Origin: [Clostridium] saccharolyticum WM1
GTDB lineage: Bacteria > Bacillota > Clostridia > Lachnospirales > Lachnospiraceae
Reading direction: 5' to 3'
NCBI RefSeq assembly: GCF_000144625.1
Contig: NC_014376.1
Coordinates: 930,001 to 994,000, forward strand
Length of the DNA stretch: 64,000 nucleotides
The notes under the pieces are model-generated. The model worked only from the letters and a program-made list of their open reading frames with translations, had not been told where the DNA came from and did no database searches. The translations under genes were made by a program, and so were the position numbers. Shown here in pieces: positions 1-8,073 of the stretch; the stretch's first letter is position 1; each line of letters opens with the position of its first letter.

Positions 1-2
1 TG

Positions 3-806
3 AATGCTGGTACATCCTATACAGTGCCTGCCGGTTTTCACAATGGGGGAGGTAAGGTGGTTGCTAACAGTTTGGTAAGCCAGACCAGCGCAACGGCTAC
101 ATCTGCAAAGATATTAAGTGGGCAGACAGCTTGGGCGAATGGAAGTAAAGTTACAGGGACCATACCCATTCAAGGAGCGGATGTATCCGGCACTGATCGG
201 GCTTGGGCTACCAACATGAGTAATTGGGCAGGTACCGTTAATTTAGGAGTCAGGAATGGACATTACTTAAATGGTGTCAATTGGATTCAGGCGAATATTC
301 CAGAATATCAGCCATGGAATATTAAAAAGGGTGTGAATATAGGGGGTATAGTAGGTACCTTTGAGGGTTATGTACCAACAGCAAATGACCTTTATATAAG
401 AGGGAATAATATATCAGGATTTACTTCAACCGACAAAAATAAATTCTCTTTTGAAACTGGGCAGATTAATTATTCGGGCGTAGTGAATGGATCTTGGGGG
501 AGTTATGCTTCAATGTCAGTAGATAATATTAATTTAACTGGGAAATCCTATCTTAATATTCAATTTTCTTTAACTAAAACAGATGATTCTGGGGAGAATT
601 TTAATTTAGCAATAGTTAAGCCTGGAACCACTCTGTATAATAGTCAGCTTGGTCTCGTTTCACATCCAACCAACACGTATGTAGTAGATAAAGTACTGAG
701 TATCCCTTTGTCACAAATACAAATGGTTGTAAAGATTGGGGTATACTTTTACACTAAGTCAGGTACATCCTTTAATGGAACTATTCAGAGAATTTGGTTA
801 AATTAA
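3..806 (+). CDS. Phage tail fibre / tail-associated protein, C-terminal part (5' end outside window)
   Basis: The frame is open to the left window edge. Residues before the first possible GTG (24) continue a tail-protein pattern (NAGTSYTVPAGFHNGGGK), so the true start lies upstream. The visible 268 residues hold short repeats typical of long-tail-fibre shafts (ILSGQTAWANGSKVTGTIP, then GVNIGGIVGTFEGY), followed by a beta-rich C-terminal domain that would be the receptor-binding tip. The gene lies upstream of XkdX, holin and endolysin genes, the usual order at the end of a tail module. Receptor and phage type cannot be read from this fragment. A tailocin fibre is equally possible. Confidence 0.75.
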   Translation, partial: NAGTSYTVPAGFHNGGGKVVANSLVSQTSATATSAKILSGQTAWANGSKVTGTIPIQGADVSGTDRAWATNMSNWAGTVNLGVRNGHYLNGVNWIQANIPEYQPWNIKKGVNIGGIVGTFEGYVPTANDLYIRGNNISGFTSTDKNKFSFETGQINYSGVVNGSWGSYASMSVDNINLTGKSYLNIQFSLTKTDDSGENFNLAIVKPGTTLYNSQLGLVSHPTNTYVVDKVLSIPLSQIQMVVKIGVYFYTKSGTSFNGTIQRIWLN

Positions 807-941
807 TTTCTACACTGACGCAGTTAAATGCAGTTAAATATCCTTTATAAATATACTAAATTTCTTTAAAGGCAATTTGGCAGAAATTAAAGTAATTGAT
901 TAATTGATGAAACGCTATCTATTTTAATGAAAGGAGACTAT

Positions 942-1346
942 ATGAAGATATATGTAAATGAACAATATGAAATAATCGCATTAGATGTAGAGCCAGAAAA
1001 CTACTCACATTTATTTGAGGTTGAAAGAACGAGAATAGAGATGTTTGGAGACCTTTGTGATTCCTGTATTCAAGGGTATAAATACGAACCTCAATACGAA
1101 ATGCTGTTTAATATGGATGGAACCAATGCCAGAAACGAAAAAACCGGAGAATTGCTATATAAATTAGATGAGTCTGGTCATAAAAATTTTATTGGTTATG
1201 CATGTTATCCCTTTATAGATTATAAAATGCTTACGTTAATACAAAAACAATATGAGGAATCTTCAAAACAGTTACTTGTGCTGAGTGCACGAATGGCGTA
1301 TCTGTCCATGATGGCCGGTATTGAAATGGAGGCAGGTCATGAGTAA
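942..1346 (+). CDS. Small phage protein of unknown function, downstream of tail fibre
   Basis: 134 residues. ATG 942 is chosen because AAGGAG (931-936) lies 5 bases upstream; an in-frame ATG at 927 has no such site. The protein is acidic, has a central Cys-x-x-Cys (DLCDSCIQG) and ends in a helical stretch containing YLSMMAGIEME, a pattern seen in small proteins encoded between tail fibre and XkdX in Firmicutes phages. The last 8 bases overlap the XkdX start, indicating translational coupling. No enzymatic motif was recognised. It may be a fibre chaperone or a minor tail component, but that is only inferred from position. Confidence 0.6.
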   Translation: MKIYVNEQYEIIALDVEPENYSHLFEVERTRIEMFGDLCDSCIQGYKYEPQYEMLFNMDGTNARNEKTGELLYKLDESGHKNFIGYACYPFIDYKMLTLIQKQYEESSKQLLVLSARMAYLSMMAGIEMEAGHE

Positions 1347-1479
1347 AAAGTTTGAACAGGTAAAGAGATATTACGATGTAGGTCTTTGGTCAGAGGGAAT
1401 GGTTTGGAACGCCGTCGGACGCTGGATCAATGCATATGAGTTTCAGGAGATCGTCGGAAAAGAATATAGAAAGAGTTAG
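1339..1479 (+). CDS. XkdX family phage protein
   Basis: 46 residues (MSKKFEQVKRYYDVGLWSEG to the C-terminus EYRKS). The pattern of short basic N-terminus, YYDxGLW, VxNAVxxWI and a C-terminal ExxxIxGKxY is that of the small XkdX family encoded just before the holin in PBSX-like and Clostridium phages. It starts inside the previous gene (8-base overlap) and ends 11 bases before the holin ATG. The role of XkdX is not known. The gene supports reading 1-2972 as a contiguous phage lysis/tail end module. Confidence 0.75.
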   Translation: MSKKFEQVKRYYDVGLWSEGMVWNAVGRWINAYEFQEIVGKEYRKS

Positions 1480-1489
1480 GATAGTGAGA

Positions 1490-1909
1490 ATGAAAAATAT
1501 ATTATGTACATCAGCGGGGGTAGCAGGTAGTTTTATAGTATCATTATTTGGGGGGTGGGATAACGGGATAGGAACTTTAATGCTTTTTATGGCCATTGAT
1601 TTTCTTTCAGGCCTAGCAGTAGCCGGAATATTCCATAAAAGCGCAAAGACAGAATCTGGAACACTGGAGTCCAAAGCCGGCTTTAAAGGTTTATGCAGGA
1701 AGTGTATGGCACTCCTGTTCGTACTGGTGGCCCACCGCCTAGACCTATCCCTAGGCACCCCATACATACGCGACACAGTCATCATCGGCTTTATGGCAAA
1801 CGAGCTAATATCCATAGTAGAAAATGCAGGCCTCATGGGCCTGCCTCTCCCAACAGCCCTAATTAATGCCATAGATATTTTAAACAAAAAATCACAAACA
1901 TTACAATAA
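1490..1909 (+). CDS. Phage holin (Cph1 / phage_holin_4 type)
   Basis: 139 residues with about three hydrophobic segments (residues 7-20, 27-47, 71-84) and a conserved middle (FMAIDFLSGL, then ESKAGFKGLCRKC) found in the bacteriophage holin / toxin secretion holin family. It would form pores in the inner membrane to release the endolysin encoded 230 bases downstream. ATG 1490 is chosen; GTG 1484 in the same frame is possible, and the Shine-Dalgarno site is weak in both cases (GTTAGGA). The length fits the family (about 130-150). Confidence 0.85.
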   Translation: MKNILCTSAGVAGSFIVSLFGGWDNGIGTLMLFMAIDFLSGLAVAGIFHKSAKTESGTLESKAGFKGLCRKCMALLFVLVAHRLDLSLGTPYIRDTVIIGFMANELISIVENAGLMGLPLPTALINAIDILNKKSQTLQ

Positions 1910-1984
1910 CAACTAAAATCCCACCCCCCGGTACATTCCCGCCCCATCCATCATATGATAAATCAAAAAGGACAAGGTAACGTT

Positions 1985-2140
1985 ATGGTCAAAAGCGAGG
2001 CAACAAAAGATATGTCAAATATGGAGCTGCTGGGAATACAGGAAAATCTGAAGAACTCCGATTACACGGAAATTGAACGTTTCCGGGAATCCTTTGATGC
2101 AGATGAGATGGGTTTTGTAGGCAGAAGGGAAGGAATTTAA
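1985..2140 (+). CDS. Small hypothetical phage protein between holin and endolysin
   Basis: 51 residues, acidic and mostly helical (SNMELLGIQENLKNSDYTEI). ATG 1985 is preferred because AAGGTAACG lies just upstream; an in-frame ATG at 1955 precedes it without a site. The stop is one base before the endolysin ATG at 2142, so the pair is probably translationally coupled. No family recognised. It could be an accessory lysis protein, but nothing in the sequence shows that. Confidence 0.5.
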   Translation: MVKSEATKDMSNMELLGIQENLKNSDYTEIERFRESFDADEMGFVGRREGI

Positions 2141-2141
2141 T

Positions 2142-2972
2142 ATGGAAGTTCACAAACTATTGACTCCCTATAACTACAGCAACGGTCAGACCGGCCGGAT
2201 AAAATATATAGTAATCCACTATGTGGGTGCACTTGGAGGAGCAGAAGCAAACTGCAAATATTACGCCTCTCAATACATTGGGGCCAGCGCCCATTATTTT
2301 GTTGGATTCAGCGGAGAAATTTGGCAGTCTGTTGAGGACGAAGACATTGCTTGGCATTGTGGGGCAAAGACATATGTTCACCCGGAATGCCGTAACAGCA
2401 ACAGCCTGGGAATAGAACTATGCGTGAGAAACAAGGGCAGCCAGTCAGATACAAGCAGAGACTGGTATTTTGAAGACGCTACGGTAAAGGCAGCTGCCCA
2501 GCTGACAAGAGAGCTGATGAAGCAGTATAATGTGCCTGTAGATCACGTGATCCGCCACTATGATGTGACGGGTAAGATTTGCCCGAATCCTTATGTATAC
2601 AATCATACACAGCATACATGGAGCGATTTTAAAACATCCCTCACTGAAAGGCCCCAGCTAAAATCCGGCTGGTTTGAGGAGGACGGTGGATGGAGGTTTT
2701 ACCTTGGAGATACCGGAAACTATGTGAAAAACGACTGGTACAAGGATGGGGAAAGCTGGTACTGGTTTGACGGCGCAGGATTAATGGTAAAAGATACATG
2801 GAAGACCGGGTCAGACGGTAAATGGTATTATTTAAATGACAATGGCGAAATGGCAAAAAACCAATGGGTCACCTGGAAGGGAGAACTATACCGGGCTACA
2901 GATGACGGAAGCATGTTTGAAGGAAGTCTGTATTTGGATACCGATGAAAAAGGGGCCCTGCACATAATTTAA
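2142..2972 (+). CDS. Phage endolysin: N-acetylmuramoyl-L-alanine amidase with cell-wall-binding repeats
   Basis: 276 residues. Residues about 18-150 form an amidase_2 (PGRP-like) zinc domain: H26 in YIVIHYVG, H139 in VIRHYDVTGKICPNP, and C147 are the expected zinc ligands. Residues about 175-260 contain repeats of the choline/cell-wall-binding type (GWRFYLGDTGNYVKNDWYKD, SWYWFDGAGLMVKDTW, WYYLNDNGEMAKNQW), which anchor the enzyme to wall polymer. It cleaves the bond between muramic acid and the stem peptide. There is no signal peptide, so export would depend on the upstream holin. It is the last gene of the phage module. Confidence 0.92.
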   Translation: MEVHKLLTPYNYSNGQTGRIKYIVIHYVGALGGAEANCKYYASQYIGASAHYFVGFSGEIWQSVEDEDIAWHCGAKTYVHPECRNSNSLGIELCVRNKGSQSDTSRDWYFEDATVKAAAQLTRELMKQYNVPVDHVIRHYDVTGKICPNPYVYNHTQHTWSDFKTSLTERPQLKSGWFEEDGGWRFYLGDTGNYVKNDWYKDGESWYWFDGAGLMVKDTWKTGSDGKWYYLNDNGEMAKNQWVTWKGELYRATDDGSMFEGSLYLDTDEKGALHII

Positions 2973-2978
2973 GTAAAT

Positions 2979-3008
2979 GACGGGAGTCCGGTAAACCGGC
3001 CCCGTCTT
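2979..3008 (+). terminator. Stem-loop after endolysin (possible terminator)
   Basis: GACGGG (2979-2984) pairs with CCCGTC (3001-3006), with an inner CCGG/CCGG pair around TAAA. The tail is TTAAAAAAT rather than a clean T-run, so this is a weak intrinsic terminator or a 3'-end stabiliser closing the phage transcript. Confidence 0.45.
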
Positions 3009-3167
3009 AAAAAATAAAAGCAACTTCAAGGTACTGGAAATAATATCCACCCTGTGTTAAAATGGCCTATATAACGGATAACCGTGTATCCCCGTCCTTT
3101 TATGAGAAGGAAACCCGTGGACTGGCAGCAGAATTTTATTAAGTAAAACAGACAGAAAGGTATCCCA

Positions 3168-4025
3168 ATGCCGAATCACAAGCAGTATTACAAGGCGAAT
3201 CACAAGCAGAATCCAATCCCAGCTATTTTTATATTTTATATCATTTGTTTTACATTCCGGGTACTGGAATCCTTCTTCATCCGCACCGACCAATCGGTGA
3301 TCGGGGAAGCATTTATCCATAAACTTGCCGGAATTTTTCTGCTTGCAGCAGCACTGCCGTTTTTCCGCTATTCATGGTCAGAAATCGGTTTTACCGGGAA
3401 AAATGGAATCCCCGGTCTTTTATCAGGTACATTGCTGGGGATCGTTGTTTTTACAGCAGGATATGGGGCAGAAATACTGATGCAGCAGGCAGCAGGTGCT
3501 CCCCCGGTCCTTAAGCTTTACGTAACCAGCTATTCGATATCGGGCAACCGGTGGATGGGAAGCGGTCTTCTTTTTCTACTAATCTGCATAGCAGGAAACA
3601 TAATGAATGTGATTATGGAAGAAGGAGTTTTCCGTGGATTATTTGTCCGGTTGTGGGAGGAGAAGCATTCTTTTCCCGCCGCATGCCTGTTGTCCTCCCT
3701 TCTTTTTGGAATCTGGCATGTGATTCAGCCACTGAGAAATGTGTTAGACGGTAATCAATCCTTAGCGGGTGCATTCATAGCTGGCCTGGTGCTGGTATTC
3801 ACCAGTACTTTGCTGGGAATTCAATTCTGTATGCTTTTAAAGCTAACAGGATCCTTGTGGGCTGGAATAGCAGCTCATTTTATAAATAATACCACGGTTA
3901 ATCTTTTGCATGTGGTTACTGCTTCCGGAGCGGATGAGCTTCTCACCATTCGCATTACCATTGCCCAGACTCTTTCTTTTCTCATTGTGCTCTTCATGTT
4001 TATAGTTCGAAAGAAAAAGAAGTGA
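3168..4025 (+). CDS. CPBP family intramembrane metalloprotease (CAAX protease / Abi type)
   Basis: 285 residues with about eight membrane segments. It carries all three motifs of the family: EExxxR (E151-E152-G-V-F-R156), FxxxH (F180-G-I-W-H184) and HxxxN (H237-F-I-N-N241), which form the metal site in the membrane. Members process prenylated proteins or peptides, and some protect against bacteriocins or phage. The start follows GAAAGG with suitable spacing. It lies 195 bases downstream of the endolysin in the same direction, so it may be phage cargo or simply the first host gene. Substrate unknown. Confidence 0.88.
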   Translation: MPNHKQYYKANHKQNPIPAIFIFYIICFTFRVLESFFIRTDQSVIGEAFIHKLAGIFLLAAALPFFRYSWSEIGFTGKNGIPGLLSGTLLGIVVFTAGYGAEILMQQAAGAPPVLKLYVTSYSISGNRWMGSGLLFLLICIAGNIMNVIMEEGVFRGLFVRLWEEKHSFPAACLLSSLLFGIWHVIQPLRNVLDGNQSLAGAFIAGLVLVFTSTLLGIQFCMLLKLTGSLWAGIAAHFINNTTVNLLHVVTASGADELLTIRITIAQTLSFLIVLFMFIVRKKKK

Positions 4026-4117
4026 ATCCTATCAGGAACAAACCTTTGTTCCCTTTACAGGCGATTCCGGCCCAAACCATCCATATGCTTAAGTTTCATA
4101 TGCAATTCCGGTTATAG

Positions 4118-4229
4118 ATCCATAATAAATCCATAATAAATCAATAATATTTCCATAATAAATCAATAATACTTCCATAATAAATCAATAATACTTCCAT
4201 AATACATCAACCATATATCAATAATACAG
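4118..4229. repeat. 22-bp AT-rich tandem repeat array
   Basis: About 4.5 copies of a 22-bp unit TTCCATAATAAATCAATAATAC. Copies at 4151-4172 and 4173-4194 are identical; those at 4129-4150 and 4195-4216 differ at 2-3 positions. The units abut without spacers, so it is not a CRISPR. The rest of the gap (4026-4465) shows no convincing gene. Confidence 0.85.
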
Positions 4230-4465
4230 CCTTAATACAACCATCGCCTTCCTGCAGCAGCTTCCAAAGAAATACGGAATGTGGAACAAAATTTGATTGA
4301 AAATCAGGGGGCGGTGTACCGCAGAATTCGGACAGCATGCGTCAAATGGGGATAGCCTCCCGGAATATATTTCTGCAACAAATGCCTGCGTAATCAATGT
4401 CTGGGTAATATTGCATAAAAATAAAAGTGTAAATACAACATTCATCATAAAAGATGGAAAATAGA

Positions 4466-4494
4466 TTGACATAGGTCCGGAAAAGTGTTATTTT
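4466..4494 (+). promoter_or_regulatory. Sigma-A promoter of the lacI-sugar operon
   Basis: TTGACA (4466-4471), a 17-base spacer and TATTTT (4489-4494). The predicted start near 4501 falls at the edge of the first LacI-type operator, as expected for a repressed promoter. Confidence 0.7.
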
Positions 4495-4501
4495 TATATT
4501 A

Positions 4502-4517
4502 TCAAAAACGTTTTTGA
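4502..4517. promoter_or_regulatory. LacI-family operator O1
   Basis: Perfect 16-bp palindrome TCAAAAACGTTTTTGA centred on CG, the usual form of LacI/GalR-family operators. It covers the predicted transcription start. Its core is identical to O2 at 4572-4587. Confidence 0.8.
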
Positions 4518-4571
4518 AAACGTGGCTATTGTACAACACTTCCAAAAAGAAGTGTTAAAAAAAACCAAAGA

Positions 4572-4587
4572 CCAAAAACGTTTTTGG
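4572..4587. promoter_or_regulatory. LacI-family operator O2
   Basis: Perfect 16-bp palindrome CCAAAAACGTTTTTGG, sharing a 14-bp core with O1 and lying exactly 70 bp (centre to centre) downstream. It sits just before the Shine-Dalgarno site of the repressor gene. The pair could allow looping or a roadblock. Confidence 0.8.
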
Positions 4588-4603
4588 AAAAATGAGGTGT
4601 AAA

Positions 4604-5623
4604 ATGGCAAAATCAATTTACGATGTGGCACAGGAAACGGGATTATCGGTAAGTACGGTATCAAGAGCATTAAACGGATACAGTGATGTATCGGCCAAAA
4701 CCAGGGCGCGCGTGGCGGAGGCAGCGGAAAGACTTGGGTATGTTCCCAATACCAGTGCCAAGAATCTGTCTTCAAAGAACAAAAAAAATGTGGCTTTACT
4801 CATCTGCGGCCTGTTGGAGGAGGCCCAGTCAAATGAGTTCATGATGAATGTAATCCAGGGAGCTTATTCCTACATGATGAAGCATGAGATCAATCTGGCC
4901 ATGTATTCCATTGGGAAGGAAGAACAGGAAAAAAAGGATTTTGATACATTTTGCAGAGAATATTCCTTGTCAGGAGCTGTAATCATGGGACTCAGGATAA
5001 CCGATCCTTTGGTAAAAACCCTGCCTCACTCTAACATGCCTTGTGTGTCCATTGATATCCAGCTGGACGGAACATGCACTTCGGCTGTTATGACAGATGA
5101 CAGAAAGGCATTTGAGCAGATCACGCAATACGTAATCGACCGGGGGCACCGGAAGCTGATTCTTGTCTATGGACGGAAAAAATCCGATGTTTCCATCAGA
5201 CGTCAGCAGGGATACTTAGATGCCCTTAAAAAGAACGGCATTGATCCCAAAAGCTGCAAAATAATCTATACGGATTTTATGGAGCAAAAGGCGTATGAAG
5301 GAACGAAAAAAATGCTGATGGAATATAAGAGGGAGGCAGGTACGGCATTTGTCTGTATGAGTGACTTAACGGCCATAGGTGTTTTAAGGGCGGTACAGGA
5401 GCTGGGGTATGAAAGCCCGGAGGACTTTTCCATCACAGGCTACGACGGCAACTACTTTATGAAATACATAGATCCTTTTATTACGCGGATTAATCAGAAT
5501 ATGTGGCAGAAAGGCTATGATGCAGCAAAGCTTCTCATGAAGATGGTAAATGACGAAAAGTATTCCAGAATTCATATGACTAAATATTTTCTTGAGGATG
5601 GCAAGAGTGTAAAGCAATTATAA
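4604..5623 (+). CDS. LacI family transcriptional regulator of the alpha-glucoside operon
   Basis: 339 residues. The N-terminal helix-turn-helix (residues 3-24, SIYDVAQETGLSVSTVSRAL) and hinge helix (about 46-60) are typical, followed by a periplasmic-binding-protein-like sugar domain (about 63-335). ATG 4604 gives the usual MAKSIYDVA start and has GAGGTG upstream; ATG 4592 would add four residues. Two operators lie between promoter and gene, so autoregulation and control of the downstream transport and hydrolase genes are likely. The inducer is probably the imported glucoside or a breakdown product (inferred). Confidence 0.9.
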   Translation: MAKSIYDVAQETGLSVSTVSRALNGYSDVSAKTRARVAEAAERLGYVPNTSAKNLSSKNKKNVALLICGLLEEAQSNEFMMNVIQGAYSYMMKHEINLAMYSIGKEEQEKKDFDTFCREYSLSGAVIMGLRITDPLVKTLPHSNMPCVSIDIQLDGTCTSAVMTDDRKAFEQITQYVIDRGHRKLILVYGRKKSDVSIRRQQGYLDALKKNGIDPKSCKIIYTDFMEQKAYEGTKKMLMEYKREAGTAFVCMSDLTAIGVLRAVQELGYESPEDFSITGYDGNYFMKYIDPFITRINQNMWQKGYDAAKLLMKMVNDEKYSRIHMTKYFLEDGKSVKQL

Positions 5624-5645
5624 ATAAATATCAAGGAGGATTCTT

Positions 5646-7010
5646 ATGAAAAGAAAATTGGCGGGATTTATGGCAGTGGTTATGGCTGCAGCAACGGTGA
5701 TCAGCGGCTGTTCCGGTGGGAGCAGTAATACAACCGCATCAGGAGCAGGAAAGGCAGAAAATGGATCAGGCAAGGAAATCCAGATGACGTTTCCCACCTA
5801 CCTGGCGGGTGAAAATGTAGGGGCTGTTTTCTTCCTTCCTGAGGTAGAACGGTTTAACCAGAAATATGCAGGCAAGTATAAGCTCGTGATCGAAGAGGTT
5901 CCCCAGGCCCAATATGCGGAAAAGATTAAACAACTGGCTCAGCAGAACAAGCTTCCGGCCATTGTCCACTCCCCCGGTTCCGGCGGAATCGATCTTCAGT
6001 GGTTTAAAAATGTGGTTCTGGCCAATGGCATGGCATATGATCTGACCAAATTTGCAGATTCCAACCCAGAGATAAAAAAGAACTGGATCGATGAATCCAT
6101 AGATTACTGTACCGTGGATGGCAAACTGATCTGCAAGCCTCTTTCTGTATTAAAACCAGTGGGCATGTATTATAACAATACCATGTATCAGCCGGAAAAA
6201 GCCGTTAAGGATATGAACCTTGACGAATTTATAGAAAGCATCGGTGACAATAAAATCGCATTCCAGACTGCGGAAAATGCCTGGACCACAGGACTTCTTC
6301 TCACTGCTCTTATCGCCAACCAGGAGGGGGGAGAACAGTATCTGGCTCAGTTTGTAGATGATAAGCTCTATGATTACACCGATGAAAAGATCCTCACGGC
6401 AACCACCATTTTGCAGGAGCTCCTTCAGAAAAATGCATCAGCCAACACCATTGGTGCAGCTTACGCAGATGCAGCCAATGCATTTATGAGCAAGAGTGCC
6501 GCCCTTATATGCAACGGCTCCTGGATGGCTTCTGATTTCGATGAAAAAGCTGCGGATAAATGGTCAAACGGATTTACAGGTGAGGAAGTGACCTCAGATA
6601 TTTATCCAGGTAATATTGCCATAGCCAATCCAAAAGTATATGGTGAATTCTGGATCGCCAATACCGCATCTGATGAGGAAAAGGAACTGGCGGAAGCTTT
6701 CTTTGCCTTCCGTGATTCCAAGGAAGAAATCGAGCAGTTGGTCCTGACAGAAGGCGGAGTGGCTCCTAAACTGGAATACAGCGATGAATTCTTAAAGAAA
6801 CAGGCGGAAAACCGCATTTTATCCCAGCTTGCTGAAAGCATGGATGGAAAAACCAGGTACACGGCTTCGATCTTTGACGTAATGCCTGCCTCTGTTGCTG
6901 ACACAGAATTCGGAAAGCTGCTTCCCAAGCTGGCAGACGGAACTCTTTCACCGGAAGAATTTTGTACCCAGCTGACCCAGAAGGCTGCAGAAGCAAAAAA
7001 CGAAACATAA
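5646..7010 (+). CDS. Carbohydrate ABC transporter substrate-binding lipoprotein (CUT1)
   Basis: 454 residues. Signal peptide with a lipobox ending at C22 (VISGC), then a Ser/Thr/Gly linker and a family 1 solute-binding fold. AAGGAGG precedes the ATG, 22 bases after the regulator stop. It would be anchored outside the membrane and pass a sugar to the two permeases encoded next. A strong hairpin between it and the first permease (7098-7146) may raise its dose relative to the permeases. The substrate is inferred from the neighbouring enzymes to be an alpha-glucoside di- or oligosaccharide. Confidence 0.9.
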   Translation: MKRKLAGFMAVVMAAATVISGCSGGSSNTTASGAGKAENGSGKEIQMTFPTYLAGENVGAVFFLPEVERFNQKYAGKYKLVIEEVPQAQYAEKIKQLAQQNKLPAIVHSPGSGGIDLQWFKNVVLANGMAYDLTKFADSNPEIKKNWIDESIDYCTVDGKLICKPLSVLKPVGMYYNNTMYQPEKAVKDMNLDEFIESIGDNKIAFQTAENAWTTGLLLTALIANQEGGEQYLAQFVDDKLYDYTDEKILTATTILQELLQKNASANTIGAAYADAANAFMSKSAALICNGSWMASDFDEKAADKWSNGFTGEEVTSDIYPGNIAIANPKVYGEFWIANTASDEEKELAEAFFAFRDSKEEIEQLVLTEGGVAPKLEYSDEFLKKQAENRILSQLAESMDGKTRYTASIFDVMPASVADTEFGKLLPKLADGTLSPEEFCTQLTQKAAEAKNET

Positions 7011-7097
7011 AATGAAACATAAATAAAACATGGGAAGTCAGGCGGATATTCGCAGTCCGCATTGCTGCTTGCTCATAACCGGATAGCAGTTCGGTTA

Positions 7098-7146
7098 AAT
7101 ACTGTTGCAAAAAGCCTGAACACAGGTGCATTGCAACAGTATTTTT
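7098..7146 (+). terminator. Intra-operon stem-loop (attenuator or processing site)
   Basis: Perfect 13-bp inverted repeat, AATACTGTTGCAA (7098-7110) and TTGCAACAGTATT (7131-7143), with a 20-base loop and a short T-run. It lies between the binding-protein gene and the permease genes, where such hairpins commonly lower downstream expression or protect the upstream message. Confidence 0.7.
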
Positions 7147-7164
7147 TAGAAAGAGGGGAAGAAC

Positions 7165-8061
7165 ATGAAAGCAGGAAAATCAAATTCCACTGGATTGGAG
7201 AGAAGGAATTATAAGTGGTGCTACTTATTTTTGCTGCCCTCCCTCCTGATATTTTTGCTGTTTTACTTATCGCCCATCCTTACGGTAATTGCAACGTCCT
7301 TTACCAAGTGGGATGGCTTCAACAAACCGGTTTTCATAGGACTTAAAAATTATATGGATTTATTTCACTCCAAAACCTTTCTCATATCCTTAAAAAATCT
7401 TCTTGCCTGGTCCGTGATTGCAGCGACCCTCCATGTAGGGTTTGGTGTGCTGATGGCATTCATCCTGTATGCAAAACCCAAAGGGTGGAAATTCACCAGG
7501 GTGGTTTTTATGGTGCCCAACGTGATTTCAGCCGCTGCATGGGCCATGATATATAAATTTATTTTCAATGACGATATGGGGATCTTAAATAACCTGATCC
7601 GGAGATTTCACCCGGATTTTCATGTCCAGTGGTTCTTCCAGTCCCCATATGCCTTCTGGGCGGTTACGTGTACTTGGATCTTTTATGCAGTAATTGTAAC
7701 CCTGATTGTGCTAAATGATTTAATGGCAGTTCCTGAGGAAGTGATGGAAGCTGCAAGAGTAGACGGGGCAACCTCTTGGCAGCTGACCCGCCATATCATG
7801 CTTCCCCTTTGCAGAAATGCCATTGGTACCGGAGTGATCTGCTCCATTACCTCCAGGATCGCCATGTATGAGCAGATCAGGCTGACTACCGCAGGGGGAC
7901 CTGGAGACGATACCATGAATATTCCGCTGATCCTGGTCAATTCCATATCTGATATGAAATACGGGTATGCCAATGCAAACGGTATGGTCATGTTTGCTCT
8001 GGGACTCATCATTCTGGCAGCCGTCAATTATATATTCCGCATGAATGACAGCATTTATTAG
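7165..8061 (+). CDS. Sugar ABC transporter permease (MalF-like)
   Basis: 298 residues, about six membrane segments starting at residue 18. The ATPase-docking EAA loop is present (EEVMEAARVDGATSWQL, then LPLCRN). It forms a heterodimeric membrane channel with the next gene product. AGAGGGG lies upstream of the ATG. It is 12 bases from the next gene. No gene for the ATPase subunit exists in this operon, so a shared MsmX/UgpC-type ATPase encoded elsewhere is expected from what is known of CUT1 systems. Confidence 0.92.
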   Translation: MKAGKSNSTGLERRNYKWCYLFLLPSLLIFLLFYLSPILTVIATSFTKWDGFNKPVFIGLKNYMDLFHSKTFLISLKNLLAWSVIAATLHVGFGVLMAFILYAKPKGWKFTRVVFMVPNVISAAAWAMIYKFIFNDDMGILNNLIRRFHPDFHVQWFFQSPYAFWAVTCTWIFYAVIVTLIVLNDLMAVPEEVMEAARVDGATSWQLTRHIMLPLCRNAIGTGVICSITSRIAMYEQIRLTTAGGPGDDTMNIPLILVNSISDMKYGYANANGMVMFALGLIILAAVNYIFRMNDSIY

Positions 8062-8073
8062 GAGGAGGCTGCA

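Noticed and set aside
1390..1947. 185-residue open frame on the minus strand across the holin gene
   Set aside because: It is antisense to a clear holin gene, has no ribosome site or family features, and its composition follows from the plus-strand coding frame.
4235..4465. Decayed gene in the lacI upstream gap
   Set aside because: Short frames exist on both strands, but none shows a family motif or ribosome site. I see no supportable gene there.
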